A stretch of 64,000 bases of DNA from Cryomorpha sp963748925 (GTDB taxonomy: Bacteria > Bacteroidota > Bacteroidia > Flavobacteriales_D > Cryomorphaceae). The stretch covers positions 496,001 to 560,000 of the forward strand of contig CAVVKG010000007.1 in the NCBI GenBank assembly GCA_963748925.1, read 5' to 3'. Both the position numbers and the translations under genes were made by a program. Of this stretch, positions 35,709-43,720 are shown piece by piece; the first letter of the stretch is position 1, and each line of letters begins with the position of its first letter. The notes beneath the pieces were generated by a model. It searched no databases and had not been told where the DNA came from. It saw only the letters and a list, made by a program, of their open reading frames with translations.

Positions 35709-35777
35709 TCAGAAGTTATCTCTATTAGAGATTAATGAAACATAAGACTCAATTACTGCGGTGGAATTATCAGACAT
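35709..35777 (-). CDS. 22-codon ORF with perfect Shine-Dalgarno
   Basis: ATG at 35775-35777 encodes MSDNSTAVIESYVSLISNRD plus NF and stops with TGA. The Shine-Dalgarno AAAGGAGGTG (35782-35791) is complementary over its full core and ends 4 bases before the ATG, with GGAGG at optimal distance. Such sites are unusual in Bacteroidota, where most genes lack them. A near-consensus -7 box and a terminator bracket it, so it looks like a self-contained small mRNA. The peptide has no signal peptide or membrane segment and is not enriched for one amino acid, so a classic attenuator leader is unlikely. Not recognised; it could be a regulatory small ORF or a small protein. Confidence 0.6.
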   Translation of the reverse strand: MSDNSTAVIESYVSLISNRDNF

Positions 35778-35781
35778 TACA

Positions 35782-35791
35782 CACCTCCTTT
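35782..35791 (-). promoter_or_regulatory. Perfect Shine-Dalgarno of the 22-codon ORF
   Basis: AAAGGAGGTG on the minus strand, six bases from AGGAGG to the ATG. It decides the start of the ORF at 35709-35777. Confidence 0.75.
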
Positions 35792-35812
35792 AAATTAGTA
35801 AGACATTACCCC

Positions 35813-35820
35813 GAAATGTA
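35813..35820 (-). promoter_or_regulatory. Possible -7 box for the small transcript (TACATTTC)
   Basis: One mismatch to TAnnTTTG at the last base; it would put transcription start about 29 bases before the ATG of the small ORF. Weak by itself. Confidence 0.3.
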
Positions 35821-35839
35821 GTCAAGCAATTTATGACCC

Positions 35840-35853
35840 TTGCTTCGAAGCAA
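35840..35853. repeat. 14-base perfect palindrome
   Basis: TTGCTTCGAAGCAA is fully self-complementary and lies about 20 bases upstream of the possible -7 box of the small ORF, a position where a dimeric regulator could bind. Confidence 0.35.
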
Positions 35854-35977
35854 CCGACTACCTGCCGGATTTGATATCTCCAAGTAACGAAGAATATTCT
35901 GTTTAACGCAAAAGAATTAGAAATGTTTTACCAACACCTATCTGCTGATAATTTTTATGAAAAACCTTGACTTTATG

Positions 35978-36673
35978 CTAGGCTAATTCTATTGAATCGA
36001 GAATCGACTCAAAGATCAAACGCCCATTTGTATTGCCCAAAGCTACATCAGCAGCACGCTCCGGGTGGGGCATCATACCAAATACATTTTTTGATGCATT
36101 GCATACTCCTGCTATATTTTCCAAAGATCCGTTAGGATTAGCCTCCGAATTAAACAAGCCGTCTTTATCACAATATCTAAAAACTACCTGCTCGTTTTCA
36201 TTCAGCTTTTTCAGGTCTTGCGGATTCGCATAATAGCGCCCTTCACCATGAGCAATAGGAATTTTAAGCACAGCGTCAGACTCTAACCCTGAGGTAAGAA
36301 TTGTAGATCTGGTTGCCGCCTTGATGAATACATTCTTGCACATGAACTTATGGCTAGTATTGTGTAGTAGTGTACCCGGTAACAAACCGGCCTCACAAAG
36401 AATTTGAAATCCGTTGCAAATCCCAAGAGCAAAGCCTCCTTTATTGCAGTGTTCAATTACACTTTCCATTATTGGCGAAAACCGCGCAATTGCACCCGAG
36501 CGCAGATAATCTCCGTACGAAAAACCACCAGGCACAAGTATAAAATCCGCTCCCTGTAGGTCTTTATCTTTATGCCACAATCTCGCAACCTCCTGACCCA
36601 GGATGCTTTCGAAAGTATAAATTAAATCTTCATCGCAGTTTGATCCAGGAAAAATTACAACGCCAAATTTCAT
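35978..36673 (-). CDS. purQ: Phosphoribosylformylglycinamidine synthase, glutaminase subunit
   Basis: 231 residues from the ATG at 36671-36673. Class I glutamine amidotransferase: GVVIFPGSNCDEDL at the start, VPGGFSYGDYLRSGAIARFS, catalytic Cys in FALGICNGFQILCEAGLLPG, and the His/Glu pair in GMMPHPERAADV. It supplies ammonia to PurL for the fourth step of purine synthesis. A -7 box at 36697-36704 overlaps the alternative upstream start, supporting this one. PurL and PurS are not in the window; purD is 1.4 kb away. Confidence 0.95.
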   Translation of the reverse strand: MKFGVVIFPGSNCDEDLIYTFESILGQEVARLWHKDKDLQGADFILVPGGFSYGDYLRSGAIARFSPIMESVIEHCNKGGFALGICNGFQILCEAGLLPGTLLHNTSHKFMCKNVFIKAATRSTILTSGLESDAVLKIPIAHGEGRYYANPQDLKKLNENEQVVFRYCDKDGLFNSEANPNGSLENIAGVCNASKNVFGMMPHPERAADVALGNTNGRLIFESILDSIELA

Positions 36674-36696
36674 TTTTACATTTTTATTTTGTGCCA

Positions 36697-36704
36697 CAAA
36701 GGTA
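36697..36704 (-). promoter_or_regulatory. Bacteroidota -7 box for purQ (TACCTTTG)
   Basis: Exact TAnnTTTG on the minus strand, 23 bases before the purQ ATG. Confidence 0.55.
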
Positions 36705-36724
36705 CCTAAAAAAGGTAATTATCC

Positions 36725-37718
36725 TTATTGTACTGAGCCTAATATCGGGTAAATAATAAGAAGTAAAATCCAGATATAAAAGAGTATTTGCCTAAGCTTT
36801 CTACGACGCGTTTGCGAAAAATAGACCCCGGAAAAAACAGCCACTGGTGCTGCAAGAACCGCCATCAAGCCGGTTTGATTCTCGTACAGGGTGATGCCAT
36901 AAATATAAATTCCCAGTAGAAATAGACTCACTGTTACGTAAACTTTCTTCGTGTTCTTTTTGTGGACGGTAGATGTACTCATATCGTTCAAAAAGGCGAG
37001 TAGCCCTGCCAGAAAAATAAATAATGAAATAATGACAAGCAAGTAATACCAAAAGCCATGTGCGGTAAAGACTTGCTTAAAAGGCTGATCCGAGAAATTA
37101 ACAAACTCACTGTAATCTATTGTATAATCATTCCACCAAAATACTACCCCGGCAAAAAGGGCAGGAGTTGAAACACCCATTAATGGCACAATCCATTCGC
37201 GTAAATTGAAGGTGCGCAATTGAATAAGACTAAACCACAATAAAGGAAACGCAAGAATCAATAAAGGAAAAAACAGTGCTCCAAGATGATAGAAATAAGC
37301 TCGCATCGTAAATCATGGAAGTTATTTCCTGCACTCGATACATGCTTAAAATTCGCCGTAAGGCAAGCAAGACAAAAACATTGCCTACCATCACCGGGTT
37401 TAGAAATTCCCAACTGAGCTGCAAGGAAGCGAATAAAAAGTAAATGAGGGCAGGAAAATAATTTTCTCGCTCAGCATAGTTATGTGCATTGTATAATAAA
37501 TTGACTAAAAAAGCCCCCGTTAAATTAATAACTATACCTACAGTCAATAAAATAGATGAGTCGCTGAGCGCAATATACAACCAATCAAAAAGAGGCCCAC
37601 CTAATGGGTGCACAGGCACTTGGGTGAAATATGAAGCCAAAACCCCGAAGGCTATTGCCGGAACAATCAAAAAACCGAGCACCATGGGTCGGTTAGAACC
37701 AAATACTGAATGTACCAT
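36725..37718 (-). pseudogene. DUF6427 family membrane protein, one frameshift
   Basis: About 330 residues after removing one base near 37290-37297 (join DASLFYHLGALFFPLL). Start ATG at 37716-37718: VHSVFGSNRPMVLGFLIVPA. Roughly nine membrane segments are visible, e.g. ILLTVGIVINLTGAFLVNLL, LILAFPLLWFSLIQL, YLLVIISLFIFLAGLLAFL and ILFYIWILLLIIYPILG. DUF6427 is a Bacteroidota polytopic inner-membrane family of unknown function, usually encoded beside DUF6341, as here in divergent orientation. Both halves remain well conserved. Confidence 0.82.
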
Positions 37719-37759
37719 GAGAGGCGAATATACTGCTTTTACCTTGCGAAATTTATACT

Positions 37760-37767
37760 TACTTTTG
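37760..37767 (+). promoter_or_regulatory. Bacteroidota -7 box for the DUF6341 gene (TACTTTTG)
   Basis: Exact TAnnTTTG, 19 bases before the ATG at 37787, in the divergent spacer with DUF6427. Confidence 0.55.
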
Positions 37768-37786
37768 GCGTGCAAAATAAACAAAC

Positions 37787-37984
37787 ATGCAATACATCAC
37801 AGGTCCTTTAGCTGCCATTATTAAATGGTCTTTTGATAACATTCTTGTTCCAATCGGAGAGTTGCCAATCATCATAAATCCAAATTATATCTTTTTGGCT
37901 CTTGGTTTTATTGGTTTAATCTACTGGTTGATCCTTCAAAATAAATACAATAAGAAGGCAGAGCGCGAAGGAGGAATTAAATAA
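37787..37984 (+). CDS. DUF6341 family small membrane protein
   Basis: 65 residues with one membrane segment (YIFLALGFIGLIYWLILQ, about 34-51) and a charged C-terminus KYNKKAEREGGIK, which by the positive-inside rule faces the cytoplasm. The N-terminal FDNILVPIGELPI pattern and its placement next to DUF6427 and purD identify the family. Function unknown. A terminator follows. Confidence 0.88.
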   Translation: MQYITGPLAAIIKWSFDNILVPIGELPIIINPNYIFLALGFIGLIYWLILQNKYNKKAEREGGIK

Positions 37985-38055
37985 AATCCCCTCATTTCAA
38001 ATTGCGGAATTCCTTTTCGGAATCTCTGGAAAGCACGTTAACAATTGTTGATTTC

Positions 38056-38089
38056 AGCCTGTTGGACCCTTTCAATCAGGCTTTTTTTT
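38056..38089 (+). terminator. Rho-independent terminator after DUF6341
   Basis: AGCCTG with CAGGCT, extended by TTG/CAA around a bulge, then a run of T. It lies 71 bases after the DUF6341 stop and 33 bases before the convergent purD stop. Confidence 0.75.
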
Positions 38090-38121
38090 GTTTTATCAAG
38101 AAAAGCAAAAGTGCCATCGCT

Positions 38122-39399
38122 TTACGGCATCAAATCTCGTCCAATATCTTTTCGAAAGTACATTCCCTCAAAGCTTAGTTTATCTAACATAGCATACGAT
38201 TTTTTCAACGCACCTTGCATAGTGCTATCCATAGCAGTTGCTGTTAAAACCCGCCCGCCATTGGTCACAATTTTTCCATCCTTCTCTAGTGTGCCAGCAT
38301 GAAACAGGGTGTTTTCGGTAAGTTTCTCCAGGCCTTCAATACTCTTTCCTTTGGGGTAAGATCCCGGGTAGCCTCCCGAAACTAGCATAACGGTTGTAGC
38401 AAAATTATCGCTAATATCGATTGACTTACCACCGAGTTCTTTTTTCGCAGCAGCCTCAAGCAAGTCTAAAAAATCTGATTGAATACGTGGCATTACAACC
38501 TCCGTTTCCGGATCGCCCATGCGTACATTGTACTCAATTACAAACGGATCGTCGCCGACCTTTATTAATCCTATAAATACGAATCCCACATAATCCATTT
38601 TCTCAGTATACAGACCCTGAATAGTCGGCTTAACGATTCGGTTTTCAACTTTTTGCATAAATTCCTTATCGGCAAATGGTACAGGACTAACTGCTCCCAT
38701 CCCCCCGGTATTCAAACCGGTATCACCCTCTCCTATTCGCTTATAATCTTTCGCTCCTGGCAAAAGCACATAATCTTTTCCATCGGTAAGGGCAAAAACC
38801 GAGAGTTCAATGCCATCTAAAAAATTCTCAATAACCACCTGAGCCGAAGCAGCACCAAATTTTGCCTCACCGAGCATCTCATCGAGTTCCTGCCGCGCTT
38901 CTGCCAAATCGTTTAAAATAACAACTCCTTTTCCGGCCGCGAGTCCATCTGCCTTTAAAACGTAGGGAGGCTCAATAGTTTCAAGATAGGCCTTTGCTTC
39001 GGCGAGGGTAGCCTTAGTAAATGTGCTGTAGGCAGCAGTTGGGATATTGTATTTAGCCATAAAAGCTTTCGCATAATCCTTGCTCCCTTCCAGCTTTGCA
39101 CCTTCCTTACCGGGCCCTATGAGCATAACATGGTTCAGGTCTTCTCGACTCTTAAAATAATCGCTTATCCCATTTACCAGTGGAGCCTCGGGACCAACCA
39201 CCACCAAATCTATTTTAAGGCTAAGTACTTTATTTGCTACGGCCTCGAAGTCCTCAGGGTTTAGCTCAATATTTTCACCTACTTGCGCAGTTCCCGGATT
39301 CCCAGGTGCGGAGTATAGTTTTTCACATCTTTCACTTTGAGCAATTTTCCATGCCAGCGCATGTTCTCTACCACCTGAACCGAGGACTAAAACTTTCAT
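38122..39399 (-). CDS. purD: Phosphoribosylamine-glycine ligase
   Basis: 425 residues. ATP-grasp enzyme of purine synthesis step 2. Features: N-terminal VLVLGSGGREHALAWKIAQS; the motif VVVGPEAPLVNGISDYF; ATP-grasp loop VLKADGLAAGKGVVIL; and the metal site in FVIEYNVRMGDPETEVVMPR. Length is normal. Has its own -7 box at 39414-39421. Confidence 0.97.
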   Translation of the reverse strand: MKVLVLGSGGREHALAWKIAQSERCEKLYSAPGNPGTAQVGENIELNPEDFEAVANKVLSLKIDLVVVGPEAPLVNGISDYFKSREDLNHVMLIGPGKEGAKLEGSKDYAKAFMAKYNIPTAAYSTFTKATLAEAKAYLETIEPPYVLKADGLAAGKGVVILNDLAEARQELDEMLGEAKFGAASAQVVIENFLDGIELSVFALTDGKDYVLLPGAKDYKRIGEGDTGLNTGGMGAVSPVPFADKEFMQKVENRIVKPTIQGLYTEKMDYVGFVFIGLIKVGDDPFVIEYNVRMGDPETEVVMPRIQSDFLDLLEAAAKKELGGKSIDISDNFATTVMLVSGGYPGSYPKGKSIEGLEKLTENTLFHAGTLEKDGKIVTNGGRVLTATAMDSTMQGALKKSYAMLDKLSFEGMYFRKDIGRDLMP

Positions 39400-39413
39400 T
39401 ATTCTCTTTTTTG

Positions 39414-39421
39414 CAAAGGTA
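39414..39421 (-). promoter_or_regulatory. Bacteroidota -7 box for purD (TACCTTTG)
   Basis: Exact TAnnTTTG on the minus strand, 14 bases before the purD ATG. The same octamer stands before purQ. Confidence 0.55.
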
Positions 39422-39536
39422 AGTTTGCCAATGAAATAGAACCCGAAAAATTGTCTTTTTCATGAAATAAAGAATCCTGAGAAATTAAATTGAATTCCAG
39501 ATTCTCAACCTACCGGCATTTGAAGCAGGAGAATGA

Positions 39537-39566
39537 ATAAAAAAGGGGAGCAAAATGCTCCCCTTG
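39537..39566 (-). terminator. Rho-independent terminator of the redoxin operon
   Basis: On the minus strand AAGGGGAGC pairs with GCTCCCCTT around ATTTT and is followed by a T-run; it lies 21 bases after the thioredoxin-like gene stop. Confidence 0.87.
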
Positions 39567-39586
39567 TCAATTTATCTTAATTGAAA

Positions 39587-40237
39587 TTATTTCTTTACAC
39601 GCTTGATACTGCAACCCAATTGCTTCGTGCTATTAGGTTCTATTTTATCTCCTGCAAGGTAAGAAGCGATCGCATTATTAAGGTAAGCTTCTTCAACCTC
39701 TTCGCTGCTATCAACGGCATCATCGATGGCACCTTTATATATGAGCTTCATGTCTTTATCAAAGAGAAATACATGAGGAGTAGTAAGTGCTCCAAAGGCA
39801 TCTGCCAGCTTGTGATTTTCATCAAGAGCATAGTATCCTTTTAAACCCTCGTCGGTATAGCGCTTTTGCATATCGCTCATGCTATCGCCATTATCACGTT
39901 TTGCTTCATTGGAGTTTACCAGTACCATTCCGATGTCTGACTTTGAAGCCAGGTCAAAAAGTCCAGGATAGCGTCCTTCCCAACCTTCAGATTTGGTTCC
40001 ATTTCCAATTACAAACGGGCAAGTATTGCAGCTAAAAATTACAAGCAGACCATTTTTTTGTGCTGCAGATTTCAAAGTAACCTGCTCACCGGAAACGTCT
40101 GCCATTTGAAGATCTTGCTCAGGAGCAGTCTCTCCAATTTTTAAAATATCCGTTTCAGCACTACCGGGGTACGAAAAGGCCAAAACCATAAGGAATCCCG
40201 CTACAGCGAATATTCCAATTAAACCAAACTTATTCAT
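39587..40237 (-). CDS. Exported thioredoxin-like (redoxin) protein
   Basis: 216 residues from the ATG at 40235-40237. An N-terminal membrane anchor or signal peptide (FGLIGIFAVAGFLMVLAFSY) and a redoxin domain with CNTC in LLVIFSCNTCPFVIGNGTKS, then VLVNSNEAKRDNGDS and the cis-Pro segment ALTTPHVFLFDKDMKLIYKG. The C-terminus adds one Cys (QLGCSIKRVKK). A CxxC redoxin anchored outside the cytoplasm probably reduces or oxidises exported thiols. It lies 19 bases after a bacilliredoxin gene, so the two are likely an operon. Confidence 0.9.
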   Translation of the reverse strand: MNKFGLIGIFAVAGFLMVLAFSYPGSAETDILKIGETAPEQDLQMADVSGEQVTLKSAAQKNGLLVIFSCNTCPFVIGNGTKSEGWEGRYPGLFDLASKSDIGMVLVNSNEAKRDNGDSMSDMQKRYTDEGLKGYYALDENHKLADAFGALTTPHVFLFDKDMKLIYKGAIDDAVDSSEEVEEAYLNNAIASYLAGDKIEPNSTKQLGCSIKRVKK

Positions 40238-40256
40238 ATTTCTGAATGATAGTTTC

Positions 40257-40670
40257 TTAACAGTATTCTTCATAAGCCATTTTTAAATTTTCAGCAATCA
40301 TTTCTGCAGGACGACCCTCAATGTGGTGTCGCTCAATAAAGTGAACCAGCTTTCCATCTTTAAAAAGTCCGATAGCCGGCGAAGATGGAGGGTAAGGTAA
40401 AAAATACTGCCGCGCTCTTTCGGTTGCTTCAGCATCAACTCCTGCAAAAACAGTCGTTAAGTTTTCAGGTTTTTTATTCCCTGTAAGTGACATTTTTATT
40501 CCCGGACGAGCTGCTCCTGCTGCACATCCGCATACAGAGTTCACGACTACAAGTGTAGTTCCCTCTTTTTGGGTTAAGGCTGCATCAACTGCATCTGGAG
40601 TATGTAATTCGGTAAATCCAACCTCAGTCAGATCTGCCTTCATTGGTGCTACTAATTCTGGTGGATACAT
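40257..40670 (-). CDS. Bacilliredoxin BrxA/BrxB family protein
   Basis: 137 residues. The YphP/YqiW-type CGC motif is in VVNSVCGCAAGAARPGIKM, and GVDAEATERARQYF, PYPPSSPAIGLFKDGKLVHF and IERHHIEGRPAEMI match the family throughout; it ends EEYC. These proteins reduce mixed disulfides with bacillithiol in Firmicutes, and are also found in Bacteroidota, where bacillithiol is made by some. Start supported by a -7 box at 40689-40696. Confidence 0.93.
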   Translation of the reverse strand: MYPPELVAPMKADLTEVGFTELHTPDAVDAALTQKEGTTLVVVNSVCGCAAGAARPGIKMSLTGNKKPENLTTVFAGVDAEATERARQYFLPYPPSSPAIGLFKDGKLVHFIERHHIEGRPAEMIAENLKMAYEEYC

Positions 40671-40688
40671 AGTTTTCTAAATTTTATA

Positions 40689-40696
40689 CAAAGATA
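40689..40696 (-). promoter_or_regulatory. Bacteroidota -7 box for the bacilliredoxin operon (TATCTTTG)
   Basis: Exact TAnnTTTG on the minus strand, 18 bases before the bacilliredoxin ATG; probably serves both redox genes. Confidence 0.5.
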
Positions 40697-40750
40697 TGAA
40701 AGGCTAACGATGTAAAAGCTTAAAAAGTGCTAAGAGCATATAGGCTTTGT

Positions 40751-41206
40751 CTATTTATCTTTCCGCTTTTCAGCAAAAAAGCGTTGCAACAATTCCGCCG
40801 ATTCATCGCCCATCAATCCTCCTTCCCAGGAAGTTTTGGGGTGCAAAATGGGTTGCTTAATAAGCGAAAACCCTTTTTTCTGGTCGTAGGCGCCAAAAAC
40901 TATTTTGCTTATTTGCGACCATGCCAAGGCTCCGGCACACATAACACAAGGCTCTAAAGTGACATATAAAACACATTGGCTAAGATATTTACCGCCAATA
41001 TAATCGGCTGCAGCTGTAATAGCCTGCATCTCAGCATGAGCAGTTACATCATTGAGCCTTTCGGTAAGATTGTGGGCACGAGCTATAATTTGTCCTTTAC
41101 AAACCACCACCGCTCCTACCGGAATCTCATCAACTTCATAGGCCATTTTTGCCTCGCGAAAGGCTTGTTTCATAAAATATTCGTCGCTCTGCACTTGTAA
41201 TGTCAT
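40751..41206 (-). CDS. tadA: tRNA-specific adenosine deaminase
   Basis: 151 residues from the ATG at 41204-41206. Zinc deaminase motifs HAEM in DVTAHAEMQAITAA (His and catalytic Glu) and PCxxC in TLEPCVMCAGALAWSQI, with IPVGAVVVCKGQIIARAHN upstream. It converts A34 of tRNA-Arg(ACG) to inosine. The longer frame to 41272 lacks homology to family N-termini. Divergent from aspS. Confidence 0.94.
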   Translation of the reverse strand: MTLQVQSDEYFMKQAFREAKMAYEVDEIPVGAVVVCKGQIIARAHNLTERLNDVTAHAEMQAITAAADYIGGKYLSQCVLYVTLEPCVMCAGALAWSQISKIVFGAYDQKKGFSLIKQPILHPKTSWEGGLMGDESAELLQRFFAEKRKDK

Positions 41207-41303
41207 GGGGCGAAGATAAGGGTTGGGTTTTTGAATATTGCTGCCCGCGAGTGGTTTTTTGATGATGCACAAAGAATTGATAGAATCCCTAGGGACAAAA
41301 TTT

Positions 41304-41311
41304 TAACTTTG
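41304..41311 (+). promoter_or_regulatory. Bacteroidota -7 box for aspS (TAACTTTG)
   Basis: Exact TAnnTTTG, 19 bases before the aspS ATG; a TTG occurs at 41277-41279. Confidence 0.55.
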
Positions 41312-41330
41312 CGGCTTTAAAGACAAAACC

Positions 41331-43085
41331 ATGCACAGAACACATACTTGCGGACAGCTAAGAATAGAAGATTCAGGAAATACGGTTATCCTTTCGGGAT
41401 GGGTACAACGCTCGCGCGATTTGGGCGGAATGACCTTCGTTGATTTACGAGATCGCTACGGAATTACTCAGGTGGTGTTTAACATGGAAGTCAATGCACA
41501 GCTTTGCGAAAAAGCCCGCAAACTGGGTCGTGAATTTGTTGTGAAAATTACCGGAACGGTAAACGAGCGAAGCAATAAAAACCCAAAAATGCATACGGGT
41601 GATATTGAAATTAAAGCCGAGAATCTCGAGATTCTCAACGTTAGCAAGACCCCGCCTTTTACTATTGAAGATGAAACCGACGGAGGTGAAGAATTGCGTA
41701 TGCAATACCGCTACCTCGACTTGCGCAGAAATACGGTTCAGCAAAAGTTGATTTTAAGACACAAGCTAGCCATTGCCACTCGAGCCTATCTGGATAAATC
41801 TGGCTTTCTGGAAATTGAAACTCCCTATCTTATCAAGTCAACTCCCGAAGGAGCGCGTGATTTTGTGGTTCCAAGCCGTATGAATCCAGGTGAGTTTTAC
41901 GCTCTTCCTCAATCGCCGCAAACGTTCAAACAATTGCTAATGGTATCAGGCTTTGATCGCTATTTTCAAATCGTTCGCTGCTTTCGCGATGAAGATTTAC
42001 GTGCCGATCGCCAGCCTGAGTTCACACAGATTGACTGTGAGATGGCCTTTGTAGAGCAGGAAGATATTCTTAACACATTTGAGGGTCTTACTAAGCACCT
42101 CTTTAAAGAAATACTGAAAACTGAGCTTCCCGCTTTTCCGCGAATGGATTATGCGACAGCTATGGCCAAATACGGATCTGATAAACCGGACATCCGTTTT
42201 GGAATGGAGATCAACGACATTTCTAATCTGGCTAAGGGAAAAGGCTTTCAGGTTTTTGATAATTCAGAAGCTGTGTTGGCCATAGTTGCCGAAGGTTGTG
42301 CAGACTACAGCCGCAAACAGGTTGATGCACTTACAGATTGGGTGAAGCGTCCGCAGATAGGTGCAAAAGGACTGGTTTATGTAAAATATCAGGGCGAAGG
42401 CATTGTAAAATCTTCTATTGACAAATTCTTTGAAGTGGAGCAACTGGAAGAATGGTGCAAAGCTTGTGGAGCCAAGCCAGGCGATATGCTGCTTGCACTA
42501 AGCGGCGACCTGGATACGACCCAAAAACAGATTGGCGAACTGCGCCTGCACATGGGTAAGGAACTCAATCTGCGCAATGCCACCCATTTCGCTCCATTAT
42601 GGGTTGTAGACTTCCCGCTTATGGAATACGATGCTGAGGAAGGTCGCCATTTTGCAATGCACCACCCTTTTACATCGCCCAAACCGGAAGACATTCACAA
42701 GCTCGAAACCGCAACAACCGAAGTTCGCGCCAATGCTTACGATTTAGTAATTAATGGTGTAGAAATTGGTGGTGGATCCATCCGTATTCACGACAGGGAG
42801 TTGCAAGCCAAAATCTTTGATCTCCTTGCTTTTACCCGCGAGGAAGCTCAGCAGCAGTTTGGCTTTTTGATGAATGCTTTTGAATACGGTGCGCCGCCCC
42901 ACGGTGGAATCGCTTTTGGATTTGATCGTTTGTCATCACTTTTCGGCGGTTCAGAATCTATCCGTGATTACATTGCTTTCCCGAAAAACAATTCAGGAAG
43001 AGATGTGATGATCGATGCACCTGCTCCTATTGATGAAAAACAACTTGATGAGTTGGCACTTTCGCTGAAAAAGGTTGAGAAGTAA
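41331..43085 (+). CDS. aspS: Aspartyl-tRNA synthetase
   Basis: 584 residues, class II. N-terminal OB anticodon-binding domain (VILSGWVQRSRDLGGMTFVD), motif 2 RCFRDEDLRADRQPEFTQID, the bacterial GAD insertion domain in the middle, MHHPFTSPKPEDIH, and motif 3 GGIAFGFDRLSSLFGGSESI. Normal bacterial length. Charges tRNA-Asp; whether it also charges tRNA-Asn depends on GatCAB genes that are outside the window. Confidence 0.97.
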   Translation: MHRTHTCGQLRIEDSGNTVILSGWVQRSRDLGGMTFVDLRDRYGITQVVFNMEVNAQLCEKARKLGREFVVKITGTVNERSNKNPKMHTGDIEIKAENLEILNVSKTPPFTIEDETDGGEELRMQYRYLDLRRNTVQQKLILRHKLAIATRAYLDKSGFLEIETPYLIKSTPEGARDFVVPSRMNPGEFYALPQSPQTFKQLLMVSGFDRYFQIVRCFRDEDLRADRQPEFTQIDCEMAFVEQEDILNTFEGLTKHLFKEILKTELPAFPRMDYATAMAKYGSDKPDIRFGMEINDISNLAKGKGFQVFDNSEAVLAIVAEGCADYSRKQVDALTDWVKRPQIGAKGLVYVKYQGEGIVKSSIDKFFEVEQLEEWCKACGAKPGDMLLALSGDLDTTQKQIGELRLHMGKELNLRNATHFAPLWVVDFPLMEYDAEEGRHFAMHHPFTSPKPEDIHKLETATTEVRANAYDLVINGVEIGGGSIRIHDRELQAKIFDLLAFTREEAQQQFGFLMNAFEYGAPPHGGIAFGFDRLSSLFGGSESIRDYIAFPKNNSGRDVMIDAPAPIDEKQLDELALSLKKVEK

Positions 43086-43091
43086 AGCTGT

Positions 43092-43574
43092 TTACCACTC
43101 AGCCTGGTAAATAAACTTCTTCATGCTTCGCATTTCTTCTTTTGAGATGCTCTTGCCAAATTGAGCTATTCCAAAAAGGATAATAGCAAGGATAAAAAAG
43201 CCAAGAGCCATCCAGAAACCCCAGGGATTCTTGTCTAGATTGTATTGCGAGCTTCCTAGAAGCAATCCAAACAAGGCGCCAAAACCGGCAAAGCTGTAAA
43301 CAAACATAAACAGGGTCCAAACCGCCGGCGCAGGAGCAAGGAGGCAGCGCACTTGTGTTGACTCTGAATAATCATCGTGATAAACGGACACATCCATTTG
43401 AGGAGACCAGTAATGGCGAACCTGCTCCGGCATTTTTACAATAAAATGACCTTTCACATGTTCTGTTTCAAAGTCATGTGGCGTTCTGAAAAGCAGTTTA
43501 ATTTTTTCCTGAGCCTGTTCAGTACTTAGCTCAGTTTCAATTTTAAAACGGGGACGGAACTCTAAATCGGACAT
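43092..43574 (-). CDS. Membrane protein of unknown function
   Basis: 160 residues. A soluble N-terminal half (RPRFKIETELSTEQAQEKIK ... HFIVKMPEQVRHYWSPQMDV) is followed by two membrane segments (about 88-108 and 120-140: WTLFMFVYSFAGFGALFGLL; GFWMALGFFILAIILFGIAQ). The N-terminal half has an alternating pattern like a polyketide-cyclase-like or SRPBCC fold, but I cannot confirm this. Convergent with aspS, 6 bases apart. The start codon sits in a hairpin (43572-43594). Confidence 0.75.
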   Translation of the reverse strand: MSDLEFRPRFKIETELSTEQAQEKIKLLFRTPHDFETEHVKGHFIVKMPEQVRHYWSPQMDVSVYHDDYSESTQVRCLLAPAPAVWTLFMFVYSFAGFGALFGLLLGSSQYNLDKNPWGFWMALGFFILAIILFGIAQFGKSISKEEMRSMKKFIYQAEW

Positions 43575-43594
43575 GTGTTAATTAAAAACACATG
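43572..43594 (-). promoter_or_regulatory. Hairpin covering the start codon of the 160-residue membrane protein
   Basis: CATGTGTT and AACACATG flank a 7-base loop; the ATG start is the last three bases of the 3' arm. It could lower translation start, but this is only seen as an inverted repeat. Confidence 0.35.
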
Positions 43595-43720
43595 AAAGAT
43601 ATGTAAAAAATCAAATTATGAGATTTTTGAGAATATATTACCTGAGATTAATCAACTCGGTTCGTTCAAAAAAGTGATTAGGAATAAATGGGAATATTCG
43701 ATCTAATCGCTCCTTGCGTA

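Noticed and set aside
35651..35777. The 22-codon ORF region as tmRNA or a standard amino-acid attenuator
   Set aside because: The peptide lacks an ALAA-type tag and is not enriched for one amino acid; the next gene downstream is over 250 bases past the terminator.
6042..37306. Programmed +1 frameshifting as the reason for several interrupted genes
   Set aside because: The sites share no slippery sequence, stop context or stimulating hairpin, the genes are unrelated, and one site needs the opposite shift.
43092..43320. Alternative 73-codon frame within the 160-residue membrane protein
   Set aside because: Overlaps the real gene in another frame, with no homology or start signal.
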